Shown in pieces: positions 25,245 through 33,564 of a DNA stretch of 64,000 bases (positions are counted from its first letter, which is position 1; each line of letters opens with the position of its first letter). The notes below the pieces were generated by a model that made no database searches, was not told the origin of the DNA, and saw only the letters and a program-made list of their open reading frames with translations. The position numbers and the translations under genes are program-made. Source of the stretch: Sinorhizobium fredii (GTDB lineage: Bacteria; Pseudomonadota; Alphaproteobacteria; Rhizobiales; Rhizobiaceae); contig NZ_CP024307.1 of NCBI RefSeq assembly GCF_002944405.1, positions 3,267,001 through 3,331,000 of the forward strand. Reading direction: 5' to 3'.

Positions 25245-26724
25245 GACGATCCTCATCGATGGACCGCTGACATGGCGCGAGATCGCCGTCATCGCCGGTG
25301 GCGTTCGCCTTGCCTTGTCCGAGCGGACGCGTCAGCGGATCGTCGATGCCCGCCGGATCGTCGATGCGCTGGTCGAGCGCGGCATCCGCGGTTACGGTAT
25401 CAATACCGGCGTCGGTGCGCTTTGCGATGTCGTCATCAGTCGCGAGAACCAAGAGGCTCTGTCGCGCAACATCATTCTAAGCCACGCCTGCGGCGTCGGC
25501 GAACCTCTCGGGCGGGCCGAAGCCCGTGCCGTGATGGCAGCGCAGATCGCCAATTTCTCGCATGGCTACTCCGGCGTTCGGATCGAGACCGTCGAGGCGC
25601 TGATCGCCCTTCTGAATGCGGATATCATTCCGCTCATCCCCTCGCGCGGTTCGGTCGGTTATCTCACCCACGCTGCCGCGATCGGGCTCGTTCTGATCGG
25701 TCATGGCGCGGCCGCGCACGGGGCCGAAACGCTCAGCGGCATGGAGGCGCTCGCTCGGGTGGGGCTGGAGCCCTTGCGGCTCGAAGCAAAGGAGGGTCTC
25801 AGCCTCGTCAACGGCACGCCTTGCGCCACCGGGCAGGCTGCGCTGGCGCTGGCCCGCACGGAACGGCTCTTCGGCTGGGCCGACGCGGCCGCGGCGCTGA
25901 CCTATGAAAATCTCGGCAGCCAGGCGGAGCCGTTTGCCGAGGCACCACTGACACTGCGCCAATCGCCAGGTCTCCAGGCGGTCGGCAAGACCTTGCGTCG
26001 CTGGCTCGCGGAAAGCCCGATGCTTGCCGAGACAGCGGGCAGCCGCACGCAGGATCCGTTAAGTCTGAGAGCCGTGCCGCAGGTGCATGGCGCGGCGCGC
26101 GACGCCTTCTACCAGGTAGCCGAGATCGTCGACCGGGAACTAGCAAGCGTTACCGACAATCCGGCCGTGTTCGGTTCGCCCGAGGCACCCCAGGTCCACT
26201 CACAGGCGCATGCCGTCGGAGCCGCGCTCGGACTTGCAATGGATACTCTCGCCGTCGCCGTGTCAGAGGTCGCCGCGATTTCGGAGCGCCGCATCGACCG
26301 TCTGGTCAATCCGCTGGTGAGCGGCCTTCCGGCGTTTCTTGCCGATGACAGCGGCGTCTCCTCCGGTTTCATGATCGCCCAGTATACCGCCGCGGCCCTC
26401 GTCGCCGAGAACCGCCGGCTGGCAGCACCGGCAAGCCTTGACGGCGGTATCACCTCCGCGCTGCAGGAGGATATCCTGACCCATGCGACGCCTGCCGCAT
26501 GGAAGGTCCTGTCGATCCTCGACAATCTCGAACGGATCGTCGCGATCGAATTGCTGGCCGCCGCCCAGGCCTATGACATGCAGCCCAAGTCGCGCGGCAG
26601 GGCACCGCGCACCGATGCTCTTTATGGCCGCATTCGCGGAGCAATCTCAACCTATGCCGACGACCGGCCGATGAACGAGGACTTCGACCGGATGCGCGAC
26701 CTCATGCGAGGAGTGGCACCATGA
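25237..26724 (+). CDS. Histidine ammonia-lyase-family protein lacking the MIO triad
   Basis: A 495-residue member of the aromatic amino acid lyase family, sitting where hutH is expected. The MIO cofactor forms from Ala-Ser-Gly in GSVGASGDLAP; here the sequence is GSVGYLTHAAAIG at residues 138-150, so the triad is missing (bases 25648-25662). The Tyr of YGINTGVG (residue 53) and NGT (192-194) are kept, but the catalytic-loop Tyr of QDxYSxR is Leu (QDPLSLR, 272-278) and GGNFH is replaced by HSQAH. It is therefore unlikely to be a normal histidine ammonia-lyase; it may have another activity or a regulatory role. The ATG at 25237 overlaps hutV. Confidence 0.85.
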   Translation: MTETILIDGPLTWREIAVIAGGVRLALSERTRQRIVDARRIVDALVERGIRGYGINTGVGALCDVVISRENQEALSRNIILSHACGVGEPLGRAEARAVMAAQIANFSHGYSGVRIETVEALIALLNADIIPLIPSRGSVGYLTHAAAIGLVLIGHGAAAHGAETLSGMEALARVGLEPLRLEAKEGLSLVNGTPCATGQAALALARTERLFGWADAAAALTYENLGSQAEPFAEAPLTLRQSPGLQAVGKTLRRWLAESPMLAETAGSRTQDPLSLRAVPQVHGAARDAFYQVAEIVDRELASVTDNPAVFGSPEAPQVHSQAHAVGAALGLAMDTLAVAVSEVAAISERRIDRLVNPLVSGLPAFLADDSGVSSGFMIAQYTAAALVAENRRLAAPASLDGGITSALQEDILTHATPAAWKVLSILDNLERIVAIELLAAAQAYDMQPKSRGRAPRTDALYGRIRGAISTYADDRPMNEDFDRMRDLMRGVAP

Positions 26725-27296
26725 AAATCCTGCGCTCAAACGACTACAGGCACATGCCCTGGAAGAACGGCGGCGGCGAGACAATCGAAATCGCCGTGTC
26801 GCCGGATCGCGCGCCGCTTTCCGATTTCGACTGGCGCGTCAGCATGGCGACGGTTGCCAATGACGGCCTGTTTTCCAGCTTTCCCGGCATCGACCGGAGC
26901 CTTTCCATTCTCGAAGGCGCCGGCATGACACTGTCGATCGAGGGCCGCCCCCCGAAGCTGTTGACGACGGCCGACGCCCCGCTCTCCTTCCCTGCCGATG
27001 TCGCGACCTCGGCCAAGCTCACCAATGGCCCGATCACCGACCTGAATGTGATGAGCCGCCGGCAGACACTCAGGCACCGGGTGCGAAAGCTCCATGTCGA
27101 GCACTCGCAGCCGATCACCTCCCATGCCCGCGAACTCATCCTTTTCTGCCACCGCGGCAGCGTCGCGCTGTCGACCGAAGGCGTCTCGGCGACGCTGCAC
27201 GCGCTAGATACGGCAGTGCTGCAGCAGCCGCTCGCCGTCACGCTTTCGGCGGACATCGCCTCGGAAGTCTTTCTTGTCGAGATCAGTTCCGCCTAG
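26721..27296 (+). CDS. hutD: HutD-family protein
   Basis: A 191-residue cupin-fold HutD protein beginning MKILRSNDYRHMPWKNGGGE, with the family motifs PWKNGGGET and DFDWRVSMATV. HutD is found in hut operons and has been proposed to limit the pathway or bind formyl-glutamate rather than catalyse a step. Its ATG overlaps the stop of the lyase-like gene (ATGA), making it the last gene of hutF-X-W-V-H-D. hutU and hutG, and a canonical hutH, are not in this window and must lie elsewhere. Confidence 0.93.
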   Translation: MKILRSNDYRHMPWKNGGGETIEIAVSPDRAPLSDFDWRVSMATVANDGLFSSFPGIDRSLSILEGAGMTLSIEGRPPKLLTTADAPLSFPADVATSAKLTNGPITDLNVMSRRQTLRHRVRKLHVEHSQPITSHARELILFCHRGSVALSTEGVSATLHALDTAVLQQPLAVTLSADIASEVFLVEISSA

Positions 27297-27556
27297 AGCA
27301 CCAAGGCGTAGCGGATTGCACCGAAAAGCAGGAGCAAGGCGCCGAGCGCCATCATTGCCACCCCGTGCCAGTTCCGCGTCAGCCCGAGGAATCGCAGGCT
27401 CTGATGTCTTGGCTCCAGCGTCTGGGGGTCATTGTCGAGGGGATGCGGCGGCTCGCTCAGCCGCCTTCGGCCAAGCGCCTCCCAGGTCATGACGAGAACG
27501 CCGCATATAAACAGGAATGCACCGGCGAGGACTGGCCACACGCGCTTGCTCCGCAA
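27293..27556 (-). CDS. Small two-span membrane protein
   Basis: An 87-residue protein with hydrophobic segments at about residues 8-25 and 65-85 and a charged, Pro-rich loop between them (RRRLSEPPHPLDNDP). I do not recognise the family. Its stop overlaps that of hutD by 4 bp in convergent orientation, and codon use fits the neighbours. Coding status is likely but not certain. Confidence 0.62.
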   Translation of the reverse strand: MRSKRVWPVLAGAFLFICGVLVMTWEALGRRRLSEPPHPLDNDPQTLEPRHQSLRFLGLTRNWHGVAMMALGALLLLFGAIRYALVL

Positions 27557-27575
27557 TTCACTGCGCGATCACGCC

Positions 27576-27764
27576 TCAGCGTGTACGCGTCTGAGGACGC
27601 ACGACATTCATCTGCAGCTCGTGGGCCGAAGCGTATCTGCCCAGCACCTTGATCAGGCGCTGCTCCTCTGCCTTGTGCAGACCGCTTCGCCTGCAGTACT
27701 CCGCCACGTCCCAGACATGCTTGGCATCGGTCTTTTCGAGCTTGCGGATGTCCATGTGTCTCAT
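27576..27764 (-). CDS. Small DUF3606-like protein
   Basis: A 62-residue basic, helical protein (MRHMDIRKLEKTDAKHVWDV...) with WDVAEYCRRSGLHKAEEQRL, resembling the short DUF3606-type proteins common in rhizobia. The ATG at 27764 is well supported by GGGAGG six bases upstream; the frame continues upstream but without a ribosome-binding site. Function is unknown. It lies 20 bp upstream of the membrane-protein gene on the same strand. Confidence 0.68.
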   Translation of the reverse strand: MRHMDIRKLEKTDAKHVWDVAEYCRRSGLHKAEEQRLIKVLGRYASAHELQMNVVRPQTRTR

Positions 27765-27843
27765 TCTGCACCTCCCACCTCTGGCGAGAAACGTCGCCGC
27801 TCCGATTTTGGTTCCACCGCCTCGGCAAGGCACCGAATGCGCG

Positions 27844-28239
27844 TCACGCGCTGCGATGCGCACCCGTGACGCCGTTTTCCGCGTCCCGCGCTTGCGTTCC
27901 CTCTTGCATGCAGTCGCGGCGAACGTCCTTCAGCTCCTGTTCGTCCAGCTTCTCTATTCCGATGAAGCGGTTCTCGGCGTCACTCACTCGGATCAGCTCG
28001 TCGATCTTGGCTTGCAGCGCGACACCGTCGCGGTTCTGTGAGTTCTGAAGCACGAAGACCATCAGGAATGTCGTGATCGTCGTACAGGTATTGACGGCGA
28101 GCTGCCATTTTGCCGAGAAATCGAAGAGCGGACCACATATGGCCCAGATGACGATCGCCGAGGACGCCACGGCAAAAGTGTACGGCCTTCCGGCGAGCTC
28201 GGAAATCTGCTTTGAGAATTGGGTAAAGAATGGCTGCAT
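27844..28239 (-). CDS. Low-affinity iron permease-family membrane protein
   Basis: A 131-residue protein matching the short bacterial members of the low-affinity iron permease family (PF04120). Two transmembrane segments are clear (residues ~20-40 and ~50-66), with the family string WQLAVNTCTTITTFLMVFVLQNSQNRD split across them, followed by a cytoplasmic helix (ALQAKIDELIRVSD). Iron transport has not been shown for such short proteins. It is upstream of the small DUF3606-like gene on the same strand. Confidence 0.86.
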   Translation of the reverse strand: MQPFFTQFSKQISELAGRPYTFAVASSAIVIWAICGPLFDFSAKWQLAVNTCTTITTFLMVFVLQNSQNRDGVALQAKIDELIRVSDAENRFIGIEKLDEQELKDVRRDCMQEGTQARDAENGVTGAHRSA

Positions 28240-28494
28240 CTGGCGTGCTCCTTCCGAAAGCCGCCAACGCGGCGACGGCCTGCTTGGTTCCTGCCGGCGA
28301 GGATGACGGCCAGCCGAACCGAGGGAACAAATCGCACTGCTTGCCGTTCAGCCTATGGCGCATCGCGTGCGACACGTATTGCGCGCCGTGCTTCGTTCCT
28401 CGTCCTTTGGATGTCGTCTCCCCGGACTGCTGCAGGGCGAAGGAGAGACAATCCTCTGCATGTTTCCTCAAATCGCCCATTGGAGGACAAAAAC

Positions 28495-28965
28495 ATGCAG
28501 GAATTCAAAGTGCTAAAGCGCCCTTGTGGGTCTGATAAGACGCACGGCGCTGTAGAACGGAAGAAGGACCCGATGCCTCAGAAAGACAACAAGCTTCAGA
28601 AACTGACACTGATGCTCGGCCAGACTGTCGCCGCGATGCGTGTCAATGAGATGGTGACATGCCGGTTGCTGCACTGGGTTGCTGCGCAGACCGACGACCC
28701 CCAGCGTTTCATTGCGGAAGCCATGGAGGATATGCGAGAAGAACTGAGGAGCGCGGCCGGGGCCGATGGCAGCCGGGTCACGGCGGAGGCGGCCCAGGAA
28801 GCTCTGGACTATCTCGACAACTTGGCCGCCGAGATGCTGGCTCCGCGAAGCCGCAAGCGCGTGTCCGGCGAGACCAAGGGCGTCTCACCGGTGGAAGGAT
28901 ATCACTTCCCTTCGTTCACATCCGCTCAAGAGGGGCGGTTGAGCGCGGCCGCCCGTGATCCCTGA
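28495..28965 (+). CDS. Hypothetical helical protein
   Basis: A 156-residue protein of unknown function starting MQEFKVLKRPCGSDK. The middle (residues 28-120) is predicted helical and acidic/basic mixed (KLQKLTLMLGQTVAAMRVNE, EAMEDMREELRS), with a basic C-terminal tail. The ATG at 28495 has a clear TGGAGG eight bases upstream; an internal ATG at 28573 (MPQKDNK) could be an alternative start. It stands alone on its strand between an iron permease-like gene and a secreted-protein gene. Confidence 0.68.
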   Translation: MQEFKVLKRPCGSDKTHGAVERKKDPMPQKDNKLQKLTLMLGQTVAAMRVNEMVTCRLLHWVAAQTDDPQRFIAEAMEDMREELRSAAGADGSRVTAEAAQEALDYLDNLAAEMLAPRSRKRVSGETKGVSPVEGYHFPSFTSAQEGRLSAAARDP

Positions 28966-28998
28966 GGCTATGCCGGAAAGACCCCGGCATATTTCGCC

Positions 28999-29577
28999 TC
29001 ATTGCGCCCCATGATGCGGCACGGATTTCGGCGCCTCTTCCAGGAAGGTATAAGGCCCCTCCGGGCATTTGACGTCCGGATTGACCGGATGGAACAGGCC
29101 GAGCGGGTTCGGCTTGAAGATCCAGGCATGCAGGTCGTAATGATGCAGTTGCGCCGGTAGAAGCGGCTCATGGCCCTCCATCGGCCCGTCGAAAGGCCGC
29201 CCGAACAGCTCGGGCTTTGACTTGACACCGGTGGCGAGCGGGATCAGCCACTCGACGGCAACGAGCTGCAGCTTGTCCCCAACCGGCTCGTAGACCAGCA
29301 AAGTGGGCTTCATCGGGTCGGGCACCGGGCCGATCAGGGCGGGGTTCAGGAAATGCACCCCCATCGTGCCGGTCGCGAAGGTGACGCAGCCGAGCGTCGA
29401 GAAATAGCCGTCGCGCACGGCAACCACCGGATCCTGGTATTTTTCAAGCGACGCCTTGAGCTTCTCGAGCTCCGGCGGAAGCTTGTCGGACGCGTTGACC
29501 AGATGTGCGGACATGAAAGCAATGGCTGCCGCCAGACAGTTCGTCCATAGGCGGCGCAGCACCGGAGACATAGGCAT
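28999..29577 (-). CDS. Secreted hypothetical protein
   Basis: A 192-residue protein with a cleavable signal peptide (about residues 1-29, ending HLVNASD). The mature part begins with a charged helix (PPELEKLKASLEKYQDP) and then has LGCVTFATGTMGVHFLNPAL and the His-rich HHYDLHAWIFKPNPLGLFHP. This looks like a conserved exported family of unknown function that I have seen in many proteobacteria. No catalytic motif is evident. Confidence 0.78.
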   Translation of the reverse strand: MPMSPVLRRLWTNCLAAAIAFMSAHLVNASDKLPPELEKLKASLEKYQDPVVAVRDGYFSTLGCVTFATGTMGVHFLNPALIGPVPDPMKPTLLVYEPVGDKLQLVAVEWLIPLATGVKSKPELFGRPFDGPMEGHEPLLPAQLHHYDLHAWIFKPNPLGLFHPVNPDVKCPEGPYTFLEEAPKSVPHHGAQ

Positions 29578-29743
29578 GGCTCGGTCCTCCCTCGCTCCAC
29601 TCGCCTCCCGCGAGGAGCGCGCGACATGATACAGCGGCGCCTTTCCGCGCGCTATTCATGCGATAGTTAGTGCCCGCCGGCTCAAGGATGAGGAGCGCCG
29701 ATGACGCTCCTCCTCGACCCGCGGACGCCCGACCAGGCGGCAC

Positions 29744-29980
29744 TCAAAGCCGAACATCCCACAGGGAAAACTTGGCTTCGAAGAGCCGATCCTCGTTCTC
29801 CGGAAGACCGATGTCGCGGCGCATGCGATCTGACAAATGCGAGACCCGGTTCGTCGTTTGACGATGCCTCCAGATGGCAATCAGAAGCGCACGCGCAGTC
29901 TTCCAGGCGCCGAATTTCCGGCACAGGTCATCGACCGTCGGAGCGAGGGTATCAACAACTAAAAATTGTGCTTCACGCAT
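29744..29980 (-). CDS. DUF1127-domain protein
   Basis: A 77-residue protein ending with the DUF1127 signature (HLSDRMRRDIGLPENE). Short Arg-rich DUF1127 proteins in alphaproteobacteria influence RNA turnover and phosphate or carbon metabolism; this one is longer, with an N-terminal extension (MREAQFLVVDTLAPTVDDL). The ATG at 29980 follows GGGATGGAAAAATC. Another ATG seven codons upstream exists. Confidence 0.76.
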   Translation of the reverse strand: MREAQFLVVDTLAPTVDDLCRKFGAWKTARALLIAIWRHRQTTNRVSHLSDRMRRDIGLPENEDRLFEAKFSLWDVRL

Positions 29981-30127
29981 GATTTTTCCATCCCGGCGCA
30001 TCGAGGCGGCCAGGTCCTTTCGAAGGTCAGAAACGCGCGGATGCGAAGGCGAAGATACGAAAATCGCTTCGTCAGCCGGTCACGTCAGATCAGGTGGAGA
30101 TAGCGCCAATCGGCGGAAATCCGGGGT

Positions 30128-30232
30128 TTAATAGCCCTGGACACCAAATCGGCTCGGGCCAAATGCGCGATGCATCGATGCCACGGCAGCCGTTCCGCAA
30201 GAGGGGCGCATGGTCACGAGAGTGGAATTCAT
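30128..30232 (-). CDS. Possible 34-residue small protein
   Basis: A short ORF (product starts MNSTLVTMRPSCGTAAV, ends FGVQGY) with a perfect AGGAGG six bases before its ATG (complement of 30239-30244) and a well-spaced upstream promoter. No family is recognised. It may be a small protein or a leader peptide for the downstream DUF1127 gene, about 147 bp away on the same strand. Confidence 0.45.
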   Translation of the reverse strand: MNSTLVTMRPSCGTAAVASMHRAFGPSRFGVQGY

Positions 30233-30268
30233 TGCACGCCTCCTCTGGCTTGAATTAAGAGTGATGCC

Positions 30269-30296
30269 AACATACACGAGTCCGGCCGATTGGCAA
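30269..30296 (-). promoter_or_regulatory. Sigma70-like promoter for the 34-aa ORF
   Basis: On the minus strand TTGCCA (30296-30291) and TATGTT (30274-30269) are separated by 16 bp, placing a start site near 30262 and 18-23 bases ahead of the AGGAGG. The stretch 30233-30513 otherwise holds no convincing gene. Confidence 0.45.
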
Positions 30297-30513
30297 ACAC
30301 ACAATTTCGGATTGTAGCAATTGCCGACAATTCGTTGCAAGACAGCAACAGCTTGGCGCTCCAGTGACAGCATGCCGGTGATCGTCTCTCGCCGGTCCCC
30401 GCGGGAAAAGAAAATGTGGACGGCCTCTAGGCGGACCGGTCCAGCGGTGTCTTCTGCTGGCGGGTCGTCGCCGCCGCTCCGGAGACGCCGCAGCTCTCTA
30501 TCGGCAAGAGCGG

Positions 30514-31521
30514 CTACTGATCGCTGCCGAGAAGCGCGGCGATTTCCCCCATCGCTGCGGCCGACAAAGCGCCCTTTTCGAGTGCGGCGAGATTCTCGCG
30601 CACCTGCGCCTCCGTCTTGAAGCCGGGGATCGGAAAGGTATTGGGGGAACGGGCGAGGATCCAGCCCAAGGCCCCCTGTGCCAAGGTCCTGCCGCCGGTC
30701 TGGAGGAGTTCCCGCACCGCGGCGAGGCGTTGCAGATGCTCGGCACGCGGCCGGCCGTCCTCGAAGAACCGCACCCAGCTGTGCCCGGCCGCCCTGACGT
30801 CAGTGGGTGGCAAGCGCGTATCCGGCCTGAACTTGCCGGTCAGGAATCCCATCGCCAGCGGCGAGCGATTGAGGCTGGCCAGATTGTTGCCCTCGCACAT
30901 CGCAAGCATCTCCGGCCCATCCGTGAAGACGTTCAGCTCCTGCTGCACGGCGACGAAATGGGGGAACTTCACCATGCGCTTCGCCGCGGCGGCATTGTCC
31001 GTACTCCAGCCCCAGAAACGAATGGCGCCCCGCTCCGCCAATTTCTCGAGCGTTTCAGCGGCCGCATCCGCTTGATCGCTTGAAAGCTCGCCGACGTGGA
31101 TTTGATAGAGGTCGATATAGTCGGTGCCCAAACGCCTGAGCGAAGCCGCGCAGGCCTCTTTGATATAGACGGGAGTGACATCGGTGCCGACGAGAGCCCG
31201 GGCGGCGCGATCATAGGTATAGCCGAACTTGGTTGCGATGATTGCCTCGCCCCTTCGTCCGCTCAGCGCCCGGCCGATCACCTCCTCGCTGTGACCGGTT
31301 CCATAGGCATCGGCCGTGTCGATCAGCGATGCACCCATTTCGAGCCCGAGGCGGAGGGCACGGATCGACTGTTCGTCGTCGACCTCGCCCCAGCCATCCG
31401 GCTTTCCGTTGAGCGTGAAAAAGCCCCCGATCGCCCAGCCGCCCAGGCCGATAGCCGCGGCCGAAAGGCCGGACCGGCCCAATTGTCTGCGTAGAGTCGC
31501 GGGCATGTCGGTGGCAAGCAT
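30514..31521 (-). CDS. Aldo/keto reductase
   Basis: A 335-residue (beta/alpha)8 NADPH-dependent oxidoreductase. The catalytic tetrad is visible: Asp and Tyr in DTADAYGTGHSEE, Lys in ATKFGYTYD and His in LYQIHVGEL. It belongs to the YhdN/general stress type by its SPLAMGFLTGKF segment. The substrate is unknown. It lies alone on its strand, 171 bp from the sugar-dehydrogenase-like gene. An in-frame Met at residue 6 could be the true start. Confidence 0.92.
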   Translation of the reverse strand: MLATDMPATLRRQLGRSGLSAAAIGLGGWAIGGFFTLNGKPDGWGEVDDEQSIRALRLGLEMGASLIDTADAYGTGHSEEVIGRALSGRRGEAIIATKFGYTYDRAARALVGTDVTPVYIKEACAASLRRLGTDYIDLYQIHVGELSSDQADAAAETLEKLAERGAIRFWGWSTDNAAAAKRMVKFPHFVAVQQELNVFTDGPEMLAMCEGNNLASLNRSPLAMGFLTGKFRPDTRLPPTDVRAAGHSWVRFFEDGRPRAEHLQRLAAVRELLQTGGRTLAQGALGWILARSPNTFPIPGFKTEAQVRENLAALEKGALSAAAMGEIAALLGSDQ

Positions 31522-31692
31522 GGTATTCTCCTCACGATGCGGTGCTCATCAACCATGTCATCGCAAACCGGCGATCAGAAGCCCGAATTCCGCAGGATGT
31601 TTTTCAACAATGAGAAACGTCATTGACGAGTGGGAGGATCACGTGGGCGAGCGAGCCGTCAGAGAAGTGCCCTGAAAACGAGCCCTCGGGCC

Positions 31693-32682
31693 TCATCGCC
31701 GAAAGACGTAAACCGCACCTCCGGCGTCGTCGGAGACGAGGACGGAACCGTCCGGCGCCTCCTTGACATCGACCGGCCGGCCGACGTCCCTTAGAAAGGT
31801 CGTCGCCGAGACCGGCCGTCCGCCCCGGAAGCGCAGCCGCACGACCTGATAGCCGACCGGCACGGACCTGTCCCAACTGCCGTGCTGGGCGACCAGCGCG
31901 TCGCCGCCGAGGCTGCGGAAGAAGTGGATTCCCAGGGCTGCGACATGAGCCTGGAAATTGAAGACGGGCGCGATCTGACGGGCGGGCGGCGTCGCGTCCT
32001 CAAATCCTGTGAGACGGATTTGGCCGCCGAAATAGGGGAAGCCGTAGAAGCCGCCCGGCCGAAGCGCATTCAACTCGTCGGGCGGGACGTCGTCGCCCAT
32101 CCGGTCGGCACCATTGTCGGTGAAGAACATGGTGCCGCCTCGCCAGTCGAAGCCGACAGAGTTGCGAACGCCCCAGGCGACGCGTCGAAGGTCCGACCCG
32201 TCCTGGTTCATGCTGACGATCGTTCCCTGCAGCCCGCGCGGCGAGCAGATGTTGCAGGGCGATCCAAACGATACATACAGCCGGGCATCGGGGCCGACTG
32301 CGATGTAGCGATAACTGTGGGCGCCCGAATTCGGCAGGTCTCGGCGAATATCGCGCCGGCCGCTCAGAGCGCCGCCGCGCCCGATATCGAAAACGGTGAT
32401 GCTGTCCCTCGAGGCGACGAACAGGCGGCCGCGGGAACACGCGACGCCGTTCGGAGCGGAGAACCCGGACGCCACCCGCCGGGCGCGGCCCCCGGATAAC
32501 GGCACGGCATAGACCGAGGACCCCTTGGTACCGACAAACAACGTGTCGCCGCAGACCGCCATTTCGCGCGCGGCGGGGACGCGGGCAAGCAGTTCGGCTT
32601 GGGCGGGGGCAGCGACGCCGAAGGCGACGGTCGCGACAGCGGCGAGCGCGAGAAATCCGGCTTTGGCGGCAAAGACGACCAT
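31693..32682 (-). CDS. Secreted PQQ sugar/sorbosone dehydrogenase-like beta-propeller
   Basis: A 329-residue exported protein with signal peptide (residues 1-29, ending APAQA). It resembles the soluble glucose/sorbosone dehydrogenase propeller family: RYIAVGPDARLYVSFGSPCN, then GTIVSMNQDGSDLRRVAWG and PPDELNALRPGGFYGFPYFG. Such proteins oxidise sugars with PQQ, though many family members lack proof of cofactor binding. The ATG at 32682 has GGAGG six bases upstream, clearly better than the longer frame starting at 32817. It is the last gene before the glycan cluster. Confidence 0.85.
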   Translation of the reverse strand: MVVFAAKAGFLALAAVATVAFGVAAPAQAELLARVPAAREMAVCGDTLFVGTKGSSVYAVPLSGGRARRVASGFSAPNGVACSRGRLFVASRDSITVFDIGRGGALSGRRDIRRDLPNSGAHSYRYIAVGPDARLYVSFGSPCNICSPRGLQGTIVSMNQDGSDLRRVAWGVRNSVGFDWRGGTMFFTDNGADRMGDDVPPDELNALRPGGFYGFPYFGGQIRLTGFEDATPPARQIAPVFNFQAHVAALGIHFFRSLGGDALVAQHGSWDRSVPVGYQVVRLRFRGGRPVSATTFLRDVGRPVDVKEAPDGSVLVSDDAGGAVYVFRR

Positions 32683-32794
32683 AGGCGCCTCCGAATGCAA
32701 GCTGAATTGCTGGAAGGAATTGGAGCGGCCCACTGTCGTTTCAAGCGGAAGCGCCGGCCTCACGGCGAAGTGATCGTCGGAAGCCGTTGTTGAA

Positions 32795-33562
32795 CTACCG
32801 GTTCGGCGAGCCGACACGCGGCGTTGGCTCGCTCATGAAGGGACGCTCCCCTTTCCGCACCAGATAAACCTCGCGCTCCGGATTGGCTTCGATGACGAAG
32901 CCTGCGCTGCGCAGCATCGCCTCGACGCCGGCGCGGTTCGGGATGAACCAGTTGGTGGGATCATCGGCGAAGCGGTGTTCGACGAAAAACAGCTTGGGAT
33001 AGTCCGGACGATCGAAAACATCCCATTCCGGAAAATCGTAGTTGGTTTCGACCGGCGAGACCGACCTCGATCCGCGCTGCATGCACTGGAACAGCATCTC
33101 GTCGCCGACCACGTGCTCGTAGAGGAGATCGAGCGCCAGAAGCGGATGGCGCAGGTGGTAAAGAACACCCATGAAGATCACCAGGTCGAACCTTTCGCCG
33201 AGCTGCGCTACGTCGTAGACGCTCATCAGCCGGAACTCGATCCGCATCCCTGCCTGCTCGGCGGCGAATTTCGCCTGCCGCAGATAGCGCGGATCGGAAT
33301 CGATGCCGAGCACCCGACCGGCATTGCGGCGCTTCATTTCCTGTGAATAGAAACCGGCATTGCAGCCGATGTCGAGCACGCTGCGCCCGCCGAGGTCCTC
33401 CGGCACGACATGCTTGAACGCCTTCCATTTCACGGCGGGATAGTCTCCGAGGAAATGATCGGGAGACGTTTCGACGCCGGCGATCCGCATGTTGTGGAAC
33501 CAGGGTCCGAGCGCGGCGATCTCATCCTCGATCGTCGTTCGGTATTTCGTCTGCTGAACCAT
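32795..33562 (-). CDS. SAM-dependent methyltransferase (TIGR04290/CmoB-like)
   Basis: A 255-residue class I methyltransferase. The SAM-binding motif is VLDIGCNAGFYSQEMKRR (about residues 63-80), followed by LGIDSDPRYLRQA. It matches my memory of the Rta_06860 methyltransferase family (TIGR04290), which is found in similar glycosyltransferase clusters. Upstream N-terminal residues GPWFHNMRIAGVETSPDHF resemble CmoB-like proteins. It probably methylates the cluster's sugar or cyclitol product. It lies 2 bp after the UXS-like gene's stop on the same strand and ends the long minus-strand operon. Confidence 0.87.
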   Translation of the reverse strand: MVQQTKYRTTIEDEIAALGPWFHNMRIAGVETSPDHFLGDYPAVKWKAFKHVVPEDLGGRSVLDIGCNAGFYSQEMKRRNAGRVLGIDSDPRYLRQAKFAAEQAGMRIEFRLMSVYDVAQLGERFDLVIFMGVLYHLRHPLLALDLLYEHVVGDEMLFQCMQRGSRSVSPVETNYDFPEWDVFDRPDYPKLFFVEHRFADDPTNWFIPNRAGVEAMLRSAGFVIEANPEREVYLVRKGERPFMSEPTPRVGSPNR

Positions 33563-33564
33563 CG

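Noticed and set aside
27980..28480. Minus-strand 166-codon frame over the iron permease-like gene
   Set aside because: Overlaps the better-supported transmembrane gene in another frame and has no motifs.
30321..30620. Plus-strand 99-codon ORF
   Set aside because: Arg/Ser-rich, partly antisense to the aldo/keto reductase, with no ribosome-binding site.
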